DNA of 42,288 bases from Prevotella sp. UBA2444 (GTDB lineage: Bacteria; Bacteroidota; Bacteroidia; Bacteroidales; Bacteroidaceae), in NCBI GenBank assembly GCA_002342665.1, contig DDQK01000011.1, forward strand, positions 1 through 42,288. The letters are read 5' to 3'. Shown here one piece after another: positions 1 to 8,180 of this stretch. The first letter of the stretch is position 1. Each line of letters opens with the position of its first letter. Made by a program: the position numbers and the translations under genes. The notes under the pieces are model-generated. The model did no database searches and had not been told where the DNA came from. It saw only the letters and a list, made by a program, of their open reading frames with translations.

Positions 1-72
1 TACGGCTGCCATGAAAATGCCGTGATAGTCATAGTTACTATGGCTGACGCTCACGACGCATTTCAGACATGA
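1..72 (+). CDS. possible 3' end of a gene cut by the window edge
   Basis: Frame 1 is open from the first base to a TGA at 70-72 and gives a 23-residue C-terminus ending in DAHDAFQT. The stop lies 7 bp before a strong hairpin terminator that is followed by a T-rich stretch on the plus strand, which is what the end of a plus-strand gene looks like. The fragment is too short to assign to a family, and chance openness over 72 bases is quite possible. Confidence 0.3.
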   Translation, partial: YGCHENAVIVIVTMADAHDAFQT

Positions 73-79
73 TGACATG

Positions 80-110
80 AAGAGGCCCTGCCAGTTGGCA
101 GGGCCTCTTT
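80..110. terminator. intrinsic terminator between convergent genes
   Basis: A perfect 14-bp stem (80-93 with 96-109, arm AAGAGGCCCTGCCA) with a minimal loop is followed by CTTTGCTTCT on the plus strand. It lies between the putative plus-strand gene end at 72 and the minus-strand gene that ends at 145, so it may serve both. Confidence 0.8.
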
Positions 111-144
111 GCTTCTATCACACAGAGGGAATACGTCGTGAGCG

Positions 145-654
145 TTACTCATAGTACTCGAATGAGCGCGTCTGAACCACCTCCTGACCCATCATACTGG
201 TCTTGCGGCTGATCCAGTTGCCTTTCTCATCGAATTTGTAGTCTGAATAGGGCGTCTCCATGGTCTGGCCAGCCACATTGATCTCGTCGGCAGTATTCAC
301 CCCCTTCTCGTTGTACTTATGGGTGACGGTCATCGGCTGTCCCATCATTTCCATCGACTGGCTCTTCACGCGGCCGTTCTCCCAAGTGTACTTCACCTCC
401 ATCTGCTGTCCCTGAACCTCGACCTTGGCCGACTTGATGTAGCCGTCGGCATCGTAGGCGATGTCGGTGGTGTTACTCTGCTCCATCTTACCGTCCTGGC
501 TGAAGTTGATGGTCTGTTCCGGTCCCATCATGTTGATAGTCATCTTCTTGACTGCTCCCTTGGCGTCATTAGCCTCTACGTCGTGAAACTTGGTCTGTGC
601 CTGGATGCCTACTGTTGCAACGAACATCAGCATCAACATGAAAATCTTCTTCAT
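145..654 (-). CDS. small secreted protein of unknown function with YD-like repeats
   Basis: 169 residues. The start at 654 (MKKIFMLML...) puts a 20-residue signal peptide ending in IQAQ at the N-terminus; an in-frame start at 681 would add nine charged residues in front of it and is less likely. The mature part is a chain of short beta-strand units (YDADGYIK, YTWENGRV, HKYNEKGV, YKFDEKGNW) spaced about 20-25 residues apart, reminiscent of YD/RHS-type or MORN-like beta repeats. It starts 28 bp after the stop of the sugar transporter and is read in the same direction, so it is probably cotranscribed from the promoter at 2201-2232. Probably periplasmic or surface-exposed. No catalytic motif is visible and no function is proposed. 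Confidence 0.85.
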   Translation of the reverse strand: MKKIFMLMLMFVATVGIQAQTKFHDVEANDAKGAVKKMTINMMGPEQTINFSQDGKMEQSNTTDIAYDADGYIKSAKVEVQGQQMEVKYTWENGRVKSQSMEMMGQPMTVTHKYNEKGVNTADEINVAGQTMETPYSDYKFDEKGNWISRKTSMMGQEVVQTRSFEYYE

Positions 655-682
655 AATTCTTCTATTTTTATGGTTAGACAAT

Positions 683-2155
683 TTACTTACGATTCTTCCA
701 AAGCTGAGTCATATCCTCGAGCGTCTTGCCCTTGGTCTCAGGGACAAGCTTCCATACGAACAAGGCAGCAGCCACGCAGATGATGCCATAGAGACCATAG
801 GTGAACCAGTGGCCAAAGTCATCACCCTCGGTGAGGTGCATGTTGAACATGGGCACGAACGAAGAGCTGACGATGAAATTCGATATCCACTGGAAGGCCA
901 CGGCGATGGCCACAGCAGCACCACGGATGGTATTGGGGAAAATCTCGGCGATAAGCACCCAGCAGATGGGACCCCACGAGAACATGAACGAGGCAGAATA
1001 GATGAGCAGCGAAGCTGCCGTCAGCAGTTCCAGACCTGCGTGCCCGAAAGTGAGAGCCACACCCAAGGCACCGACAGCCATCCCAAGAGAACCGCTGATA
1101 AGCAAGGGCTTGCGTCCCCACTTCTCGACGGTGAACACAGCGACAAGCGTAAACGTGATGTTGATGATACCCATGAAAACGGTCAGCATCATCGGGTCGT
1201 CCATGCCCATATCGCCGAAAATGCGCGGTGCGTAGTAGAGCACGGCATTGATACCAACGGCCTGCTGGAACACGGACAGCATAATGCCGATAAAGATACA
1301 CATCGCTCCGTAGGTCATCAGCTTCTCGGTCTTTACGACCATGGTGTCCTTGATGTCCTGCAGGATCTGTGCAGCCTTGCCCGAACCGTTAATCTTGGAG
1401 AGAATGCCAAGGGCCTTCTGATCCTGTCCGACACTGACGAGATAGCGCGGCGTCTCAGGCACAAAGCAGATAAGCAGGGCGAAGAGTCCGGCAGGTATAG
1501 CCTCAGAACCGAACATATAGCGCCATCCCGTTGTCACCGTCCACTGCGCAGCAGGATTGATGGCAGCGATACCCTTACCCATCTCCTCCACCAGTGGCTG
1601 GACATGGTCGCCGAGGATAAAGAAGTTGACGAAATAGACCACCAGCTGGCCGAAGATGATGGCGAACTGATTCCAGGACACAAGCATACCTCGGATATTG
1701 GAAGGAGCCACCTCACCGATATACATCGGGCAGATGGCCGAAGCCAGACCTACGCCGACACCACCGATCACTCGGTAGAAATTAAACATGAGGAGCAAAG
1801 AATATGTGGGTTCGCCATAGGTGAAGAAGAGGAATTCGGGCTTCATCGAGCCCAAGGCCGAGATGAAAAAGAGGATGCCTGCTACGATGAGCGACTTCTT
1901 GCGCCCCAGGTTTGTGGCCAGATATCCAGAGAGTGCCGAGCCAATGATACAGCCGATGAGTGCAGAAGCCGACGTAAAACCGTGCCACCCGTCGGTATAA
2001 GCGAAGTCCTTAGCTTCCATGAAGAATGCCTGGAGGCCTTTCTCGGCTCCTGAAATTACTGCGGTGTCATAACCGAAAAGCAGGCCACCGAGTACGGCGA
2101 CCATCACGATACTGATAAGGTAGGATTTGCTGCCTTGTTCCGTTTGTTGGTTCAT
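683..2155 (-). CDS. MFS sugar:proton symporter, XylE/GLUT-like sugar porter family
   Basis: 490 residues, inner membrane, about 12 transmembrane helices. Sugar-porter signatures are present: GGLLFGYD in helix 1, GRKKS after helix 2, a PETPRYL motif in the central cytoplasmic loop, GRKPLL in the second half and PETKGKTLEDM at the C-terminus. These define the family that takes up xylose, galactose, glucose or arabinose with H+; the substrate cannot be read from sequence. The start at 2155 (MNQQTEQ) is preferred over the upstream in-frame ATG at 2203, which falls inside the -7 promoter element. Divergent from the propeller sensor at 2330. Given GH31 and GH2 enzymes downstream of that sensor, import of xylose or galactose released from oligosaccharides is a reasonable inference. 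Confidence 0.95.
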   Translation of the reverse strand: MNQQTEQGSKSYLISIVMVAVLGGLLFGYDTAVISGAEKGLQAFFMEAKDFAYTDGWHGFTSASALIGCIIGSALSGYLATNLGRKKSLIVAGILFFISALGSMKPEFLFFTYGEPTYSLLLMFNFYRVIGGVGVGLASAICPMYIGEVAPSNIRGMLVSWNQFAIIFGQLVVYFVNFFILGDHVQPLVEEMGKGIAAINPAAQWTVTTGWRYMFGSEAIPAGLFALLICFVPETPRYLVSVGQDQKALGILSKINGSGKAAQILQDIKDTMVVKTEKLMTYGAMCIFIGIMLSVFQQAVGINAVLYYAPRIFGDMGMDDPMMLTVFMGIINITFTLVAVFTVEKWGRKPLLISGSLGMAVGALGVALTFGHAGLELLTAASLLIYSASFMFSWGPICWVLIAEIFPNTIRGAAVAIAVAFQWISNFIVSSSFVPMFNMHLTEGDDFGHWFTYGLYGIICVAAALFVWKLVPETKGKTLEDMTQLWKNRK

Positions 2156-2200
2156 ACTTATATTTAATTCTTTATTGGTAATTGTCGATAATAATCCGTG

Positions 2201-2232
2201 CAAAATTACATAAAGTTATCGAAAGTTCCAAA
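2201..2232 (-). promoter_or_regulatory. Bacteroidota-type promoter of the sugar symporter operon
   Basis: On the minus strand the -7 element TAATTTTG (2201-2208) is preceded by -33 TTTG (2229-2232) with a 20-bp spacer, matching the TTTG/TAnnTTTG consensus. The 5' leader would be about 40 nt. Confidence 0.8.
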
Positions 2233-2267
2233 TATTTTTGGCGAATATGCACTTTTTTTCCTGAATG

Positions 2268-2299
2268 TTTGCATAATTAATGGATTTTATCTAACTTTG
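2268..2299 (+). promoter_or_regulatory. Bacteroidota-type promoter of the first propeller sensor
   Basis: -33 TTTG (2268-2271), 20-bp spacer and -7 TAACTTTG (2292-2299). It is divergent from the symporter promoter, and the two -33 elements are only 35 bp apart, so one regulator bound between them could control both directions. Confidence 0.85.
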
Positions 2300-2329
2300 T
2301 AACTCAAACAAATAATTTTACCAGACAAC

Positions 2330-4918
2330 ATGAAAAAAAGACACTATTTACTGATAATAGCGATGGCTGTGAGCATAGTTGTCGGAGCAGGCGTGATTCC
2401 TGACCTCAAATTCAAGCGGCTCGACACGCGTGAGGGGCTGTCCAATTCGATGGTCAGCAGCATCATACGTGACTCCAGGGGCTATGTTTGGATGGGAACA
2501 GGCTATGGGTTGAACCGCTATGACGGTTATCGCGTCCGCACATTCTTTTCTTATGAGAAAGACACTACCACTCTGAGAAACAACCGCATTGACGAGATTC
2601 AGGAAGGCTACGGCGGTCGGCTGTGGCTCAAACAAGGAATGAACTACTCAGTGTATGACCCGGTGACGGAGAAGGTAGACCGCACGCCATCCCGCTGGCT
2701 CAACCAACAAGGGATTGCCGGCAGCATTGAGAGCATCCACCTGGACTCGGGGAAGAACTACTGGGTGAAGACCTTTGATGACGGCTTCTACTATTTTAAC
2801 CCCGTGACCAAGAATCTGAAGCACTTCAACTTCGGCTACGGCCCCCAGGAATTCTCAAAGGAGTTCGGAGTCAGTGCTTACGCCGAGAGCAAGGAAGGCA
2901 TGATACTGGTGTCGACCTATGGCGAACTGATGTGTATCAATGGTGAGGAAGGCAAGGTGCTATGGAAGAATGACTACGTGAAACGCGCCCTCGATGCCTA
3001 CAATGACTACTGGGTATCGGTAGACAGGGAGGACAACATCTGGGTTATCACCCACTCTACGGGTACCTATATATATTTAAATAAGGAGAAACGCTGGCTG
3101 ACATCCATGACGGAATATATGCTGCTGAAAGGCTATGAGAATCCGCCAGAAAACATCTTCGTGTGGGAAATCTGTTATGACAGCAAGGGATTTCTCTGGG
3201 TAGCTACCGACCACATGGGCGTGCTGGTACTTGACCCACAGACCAAAGAGTGGAGGCAGTTTACCAACATCAAGGGCGATGACACCTCTCTTCCCGACAT
3301 CACCTGCAAGCACCTCTTCCTCGACCAATTGGGACGCATGTGGATTGCCACATACAAGAACGGAGTGGCCATGTGCTCGGAGGCGATGTCAAACTTCGTA
3401 AGCCTGAACGTCGGTGATGTAAACACTATCACCGAAGACCATCAGGGCTACTACTGGATTGGCCGTAATGACGGTGGAATCGTCAAGATGGATCCCCGGA
3501 CGCTGGAACCTGTAGAAACCTTTACCAAACAGAGTCTCGGCGTGCCGAGTGATATCATAGTGAGCAGCTATACCGCCCGCGATGGTAGTCTCTGGTTCGG
3601 CACTTATGAAGGAGGTATCCTGAAATATCACAACGGCGAGTGGAAAAACTTCCGCACCACCGATGAAGGCAGTCAATTAGTGACCAACAATATCTGGGGC
3701 ATCACCGAAGACCGATGGGGCAACATCTGGGTCGGCGTGTTGGGAGGTGGAGCCGTCAGGATAGACAAGCACACAGGCAAGCAACGGTCGTTCACAACTG
3801 ACAACTCGGTACTGAAGACCGTATGGACTAACAGCATCTCAACAGCCACCAACGGCTGGATTATGCTGGGCAATTCCGAATATTTCGCACTGATACATCC
3901 AAGGACGTTCAAAGTCATCAACGGTTGGGTAGCAGAGACTAAGGGGGCGAAAGCCCTCACGGTGTCGACAGCCACCTCACACGCCGTCATGGACAGCCGA
4001 CGGCTCATCTGGCTCTGCTCCCCCGCTGGCGTAGCTATCTTCGACCGCAAGAACAATCAGACAACACTGCTTGACATGAAATCGGGCTTGCATGGATCGA
4101 ATGCCGTTGCAGTGACTGAAGACAACCGTCACACCATGTGGGTGACTACCGACCATGGAGTGTCGAACATTATTCCCCAGCATCAGGAGGACAGCACGTG
4201 GACTTTCGTAGTGCGTAGTTACAACGACCGCGACGGCCTACAGCCCGGCCCTTTCAACCAGCGCGCCATTTATTGCTCACGAGACGGTCACCTGCTCATT
4301 GGCGGCCAAGAGGGACTGGACATCATCGCTACTACACGACTCAACGAAGGCGACGACAAGGAGCAACCCATCTTTAGCGGACTCGTTCTCTTCGACCATC
4401 TTGTGGAAGTCGGAGAAGAAATTAACGGACGTATCATACTCAGTGAGAACCTCAATCAGCAGCGCAGCCTCACTCTGAAACACGGAGAGAACCAGTTCAC
4501 CATCCAGATGAGCTCCAACAATGGTGGCGTGAGCAACAAGACCCGATTTGTCTATCGTCTAGAGGGATTCAACGACATGTGGATCAAGACCCCCATCGGC
4601 AATGCCGACATCACGTACATGGGGCTTTCGCCTGGTAACTATACATTCTACGTCAGGATGTTACGCGACGACGGCACGATGGGCGACGTGGAAAGTGAAC
4701 TCCGCATCACCATCCTCTCCCCTTGGTATCGCTCTTGGTGGGCCTGGACGCTCTACATATTGCTGGCGGCCCTCATTGTCTATAAGTGGAAAGCAATCAA
4801 GCGCTTGTTGAGCAGACTAGGAAAAAGGTTGAAAGAAAAACAAAGGAAAGAAAAAAGAAAACCCGCAGACGAAGAGGAAGTCATTGAAGAAGCAGTCATG
4901 ATGGACGACGATGCATAA
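2330..4918 (+). CDS. membrane-anchored double-propeller sensor lacking any kinase (truncated HTCS-type)
   Basis: 862 residues. A signal peptide (1-20) is followed by two arrays of regulator-propeller repeats (about 25-690; recurring GxVW(M/V)GT and EDxxGxxWIG motifs), a Y_Y_Y beta-sandwich domain (about 720-795) and one transmembrane helix (about 798-818, WAWTLYILLAALIVY). This is the periplasmic half of a hybrid two-component system, which in Bacteroides binds oligosaccharides. After the helix there are only about 45 residues, first very basic (KRLKEKQRKEKRK) and then acidic, ending EEAVMMDDDA; histidine kinase, receiver and AraC domains are missing. The next gene ends in nearly the same tail (EEAVMMDEEE), so this copy looks like a duplicate from which the cytoplasmic ATPase domain was deleted in frame. 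It may sense without signalling by itself, or partner the neighbour. Own promoter at 2268-2299, own terminator at 4925-4955. Confidence 0.9.
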   Translation: MKKRHYLLIIAMAVSIVVGAGVIPDLKFKRLDTREGLSNSMVSSIIRDSRGYVWMGTGYGLNRYDGYRVRTFFSYEKDTTTLRNNRIDEIQEGYGGRLWLKQGMNYSVYDPVTEKVDRTPSRWLNQQGIAGSIESIHLDSGKNYWVKTFDDGFYYFNPVTKNLKHFNFGYGPQEFSKEFGVSAYAESKEGMILVSTYGELMCINGEEGKVLWKNDYVKRALDAYNDYWVSVDREDNIWVITHSTGTYIYLNKEKRWLTSMTEYMLLKGYENPPENIFVWEICYDSKGFLWVATDHMGVLVLDPQTKEWRQFTNIKGDDTSLPDITCKHLFLDQLGRMWIATYKNGVAMCSEAMSNFVSLNVGDVNTITEDHQGYYWIGRNDGGIVKMDPRTLEPVETFTKQSLGVPSDIIVSSYTARDGSLWFGTYEGGILKYHNGEWKNFRTTDEGSQLVTNNIWGITEDRWGNIWVGVLGGGAVRIDKHTGKQRSFTTDNSVLKTVWTNSISTATNGWIMLGNSEYFALIHPRTFKVINGWVAETKGAKALTVSTATSHAVMDSRRLIWLCSPAGVAIFDRKNNQTTLLDMKSGLHGSNAVAVTEDNRHTMWVTTDHGVSNIIPQHQEDSTWTFVVRSYNDRDGLQPGPFNQRAIYCSRDGHLLIGGQEGLDIIATTRLNEGDDKEQPIFSGLVLFDHLVEVGEEINGRIILSENLNQQRSLTLKHGENQFTIQMSSNNGGVSNKTRFVYRLEGFNDMWIKTPIGNADITYMGLSPGNYTFYVRMLRDDGTMGDVESELRITILSPWYRSWWAWTLYILLAALIVYKWKAIKRLLSRLGKRLKEKQRKEKRKPADEEEVIEEAVMMDDDA

Positions 4919-4924
4919 AAAATC

Positions 4925-4955
4925 AGCCCGAACATTTGGTGGTTCGGGCTTTTTT
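4925..4955 (+). terminator. intrinsic terminator of the first propeller gene
   Basis: Nine-bp stem AGCCCGAAC (4925-4933) with GTTCGGGCT (4942-4950), an 8-nt loop and a following T5 run. The loop contains the -33 TTTG of the next gene's promoter. Confidence 0.85.
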
Positions 4956-4966
4956 ACGTACTTTTG
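4935..4966 (+). promoter_or_regulatory. promoter of the second propeller sensor, embedded in the preceding terminator
   Basis: -33 TTTG at 4935-4938 and -7 TACTTTTG at 4959-4966, spacer 20 bp. The -33 box lies in the terminator loop and the -7 box directly after the T-run, so termination and initiation signals share about 30 bp. Confidence 0.8.
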
Positions 4967-4993
4967 TGGCGGATTAGAAACCTAACATAGCAT

Positions 4994-7900
4994 ATGAAAC
5001 AATTCTTAGTTGCCTTTCTGGCCCTCGTCAGCATGTCGGTATGCGCCGATACAAAGCTTATTCCCGACATGAAATTCCGTCGGCTGGACACGCAGGACGG
5101 ACTCTCCAGTTCGCAAGTCAACTGCATATACCGCGACTCCCGGGGATTCATGTGGTTTGGAACGCCTTACGGCCTGAACCGCTATGATGGCTTCCGCTTC
5201 CGCAACTACTACTCCAATATCCGCGACACCACATCGATGCGCGACAACTATACCGACGAGATCTACGAGGCCTACGACGGCAAGCTCTGGCTGAAGCAGG
5301 GCATGAACTACTGTATCTACGACCCAGTGACCGACAGTTTCGAGCGCCAGTCAGCCCGGGTTCTCTCCAAATTCGGCATCACTAGCGGCATAGAGAAGAT
5401 CTATATCGACAAAAACAAGAACTTCTGGGTGAAGGCGGTGGCAGACGGCATCTATTACTACAACCCAAAAACCAAGAAGCTACACCATTTCAAGGAGGGC
5501 TACGAAGAAGGCTTTGTCAATCCCATCTACGGCATCTCGATGTTTACCGAGTACAACGGCAATGTCGTGGCCGTCACCTACAACGGCGAGTACATTGTCT
5601 TCAACGGAGAGCAAGGCAAGATCATCGAAGAGAACAAATGGATGAAAGAGAACGGCGGCCCCGAGAACCAAGACTACCGTATGACCATCGACCACGAGGG
5701 CAACATCTGGTGCATAGCCCTTGAGAACACATTCATACACATCAAGAAGGAGAACCGTTGGTATCGCACGGTGGTGGAATACCTGCAGGCCAAGGGATTC
5801 GAGAATCTGCCTGAGAAGCTGCAAGTGTGGGACTTCTTCTTCGACGACAACGGATGGATGTGGATGGTAACCGACCATGAAGGTCTCTTCGTGATTGACG
5901 TGAAGAACAGACAGCTCAAGCAGTTTAAGAATAACAAGTACGACGAGACCACCATCAGCGAGAATTCCCCCCGCCGCCTCTACCATGATCCCAATGGTCA
6001 CATGTGGATAGGCAACTACAAGAATGGCGTCAACGAGTATGTGAAAGGCATGGAGAGCCTGAAGAGCATAGAGGTGGGTGACATCAATACCGTCTGTGAA
6101 GACCGCTACGGCAACTATTGGCTGGGCTCCAACGACTCGGGTATACTCGTCTACGACCCCAAGCGCGGTGAAGTGGTCAGCCACTTTACCCGCGACAACA
6201 GTGGGCTTGCCGGCAACATTATGGTGGGCTCTTGGCCCGCCAGCGACGGCAGCATCTGGTTCGGCTCCTACAACGGCGGACTCTCGCGCTGCATCCCATC
6301 CACAGCCGATCCCACACAAGCACACATCGTCAACTGGCAGGCTGCTCCCGGCGGACTGGCCAACAACAGCGTGTGGGCACTCACGGAGGACAAATGGCAC
6401 CGTATCTGGTTCACCACGCTCGGCGGCGGACTGCAGATGCTCGACCCCAAGACAGGAGAGTTCACCACCTGGAATACGAAGAACACCAAACTGCCCAGCG
6501 ACTATCTCTCATCGATCGGATGGACGAAGAAAGGCTGGTTGCTCACAGGAACGAGCTACTACTATGCCCTGACCAACCCCGTCAGTCGCCAACTCGTCAC
6601 GCAAGTGTTCCCCGAAAGCCCGAACATCACAGTAACCACCTCCAATACAAACTACATCATCGAGGATAGTCGTGGGCTCCTATGGCAGGGATCTTCGTCG
6701 GGACTGACCGTCTATGACCCGATGACCAAGTTCATCGTTCTGCTCGACATGACCGACGGTCTGCTGGGCTCGGGCATCAACTCTATCACGGAGGATCACC
6801 GTAAGAATATCTGGGCAGTTACTGATCACGGTGTATCACAGATCGTACCCGTCAGGCAGGACGATGGCACCTGGCAGTTCAACATCCGTAGCTTCAACAG
6901 TCGCGACGGTCTGCAGAAGGCAACCTACAACCAGCGCTCTACATGGGTGACACGCGATGGCCGTCTGCTCATCGGAGGACAGGGAGGTCTTGACATCATC
7001 AATACCAATGAGCTGCAACAGGAGGACAGCAAGGAGCGTCCCGTGTTCAGCGGACTTCAGATATTCGATCAGGACGTGGCTGTCGGTAAAGAGTTTGATG
7101 GCCGCATTATCCTGCACGAGGCCCTCGACATCTGCCGCAAGATTAGCCTGAAGTATAATGACCAGTTCACCATCCAACTGGCCACCAACGAGGTGGACAT
7201 CAAGAATCAGAAACGTTTCGCCTACCTTCTGGAAGGTTTCAACGACAACTGGGTGAAGACCTCGAAGCTGAACCCAAACATTACGTTCAATTCGCTGAGT
7301 GCCGGGAGCTATATCCTGCACGTGCGCATCCTGAAGGAAGACGGCACAATGTATGACGAGGAGTCAACACTTGAAATCACCATCCGCCCGCCACTCTGGC
7401 GCGCCCCCTGGATGATTCTGCTCTACATACTCGTCATCGCCCTCGCCGTCTGGCTGTGGTACAAGCGTTTCCTGCAACAGCAAGAGGAACGCATGCAACT
7501 CGAACAGATGCGCCGCGAGACCGAGAAACGCCACTGGATGAGCGAGATGCGCAAGCAACTGGAACAAGAGGGCCACCAAGCCCGCCCAGATAACCCGGGA
7601 ACCCCGGGAAATTCGAAAAACCCCAAAAATCCGAAGGCTCCGGATAGCCCGGCCTCCCCGAATACTCTCCCCCAGTTCGAACATATCGACATCGTGCCCC
7701 TCTGCCGCAAGATGTGCGACCAGTTCCAGGCTCCCCAAGGCAAGACGATACGTCTCTCCTACTTTCCCCTTGTCGACACGCTCGACGTGATGGGAAACAA
7801 GATACAACTGCGCCGGATGATGCAGATACTGCTCGAGAACGCTGCCAACTTCTCACCCAATAATAGTAAGGTGAAGGTTTTCGTAGAGCAGAATCAGGAC

Positions 7901-8149
7901 AAGGCCGTCATCCGTGTGGCCGACAACGGCATCGGCATCCCCACGGAAGTGATGCCCCATCTGTTTGAACAGATTGTCGGTGATGAAGACAGCCCCAACC
8001 TCCACGAGGTGTTTGATATCGTGATGACCCATCACGGCACCATCAATGCTTCACAGAACAAGGGCAGCGGCACGGTATTCACCATCGAGATTCCCTGCCG
8101 GGAGGAAATCGTGGTCGAAGAGGCCGTCATGATGGACGAAGAAGAATGA
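4994..8149 (+). CDS. double-propeller sensor with a degenerate histidine-kinase ATPase domain (pseudokinase HTCS-type)
   Basis: 1051 residues: signal peptide (1-18), two regulator-propeller arrays (about 22-695), Y_Y_Y domain (about 725-795), transmembrane helix (about 802-825), a coiled-coil segment rich in E/R/Q, a Pro/Asn-rich linker (about 860-893) and a HATPase_c-like domain (about 896-1037). Compared with complete HTCS proteins, the HisKA helix with the phospho-acceptor His is replaced by the Pro/Asn linker. The N box is kept (LLENAANFS, about 946-954) and so is G1 (DNGIGIP, about 977), but where the glycine-rich G2/ATP lid should be it reads EDSPNLHEVF. No receiver or AraC domain follows. 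Autophosphorylation is therefore unlikely. It ends in the same acidic tail as its neighbour. The GH31 gene begins 31 bp downstream and is probably cotranscribed. Confidence 0.9.
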   Translation: MKQFLVAFLALVSMSVCADTKLIPDMKFRRLDTQDGLSSSQVNCIYRDSRGFMWFGTPYGLNRYDGFRFRNYYSNIRDTTSMRDNYTDEIYEAYDGKLWLKQGMNYCIYDPVTDSFERQSARVLSKFGITSGIEKIYIDKNKNFWVKAVADGIYYYNPKTKKLHHFKEGYEEGFVNPIYGISMFTEYNGNVVAVTYNGEYIVFNGEQGKIIEENKWMKENGGPENQDYRMTIDHEGNIWCIALENTFIHIKKENRWYRTVVEYLQAKGFENLPEKLQVWDFFFDDNGWMWMVTDHEGLFVIDVKNRQLKQFKNNKYDETTISENSPRRLYHDPNGHMWIGNYKNGVNEYVKGMESLKSIEVGDINTVCEDRYGNYWLGSNDSGILVYDPKRGEVVSHFTRDNSGLAGNIMVGSWPASDGSIWFGSYNGGLSRCIPSTADPTQAHIVNWQAAPGGLANNSVWALTEDKWHRIWFTTLGGGLQMLDPKTGEFTTWNTKNTKLPSDYLSSIGWTKKGWLLTGTSYYYALTNPVSRQLVTQVFPESPNITVTTSNTNYIIEDSRGLLWQGSSSGLTVYDPMTKFIVLLDMTDGLLGSGINSITEDHRKNIWAVTDHGVSQIVPVRQDDGTWQFNIRSFNSRDGLQKATYNQRSTWVTRDGRLLIGGQGGLDIINTNELQQEDSKERPVFSGLQIFDQDVAVGKEFDGRIILHEALDICRKISLKYNDQFTIQLATNEVDIKNQKRFAYLLEGFNDNWVKTSKLNPNITFNSLSAGSYILHVRILKEDGTMYDEESTLEITIRPPLWRAPWMILLYILVIALAVWLWYKRFLQQQEERMQLEQMRRETEKRHWMSEMRKQLEQEGHQARPDNPGTPGNSKNPKNPKAPDSPASPNTLPQFEHIDIVPLCRKMCDQFQAPQGKTIRLSYFPLVDTLDVMGNKIQLRRMMQILLENAANFSPNNSKVKVFVEQNQDKAVIRVADNGIGIPTEVMPHLFEQIVGDEDSPNLHEVFDIVMTHHGTINASQNKGSGTVFTIEIPCREEIVVEEAVMMDEEE

Positions 8150-8180
8150 CCAAAACTAAAACAATAACGTAAAGAAAAAG

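Noticed and set aside
590..2053. 487-residue plus-strand open frame opposite the sugar symporter
   Set aside because: His/Asp/Arg-rich antisense shadow; the symporter on the minus strand has all family motifs.
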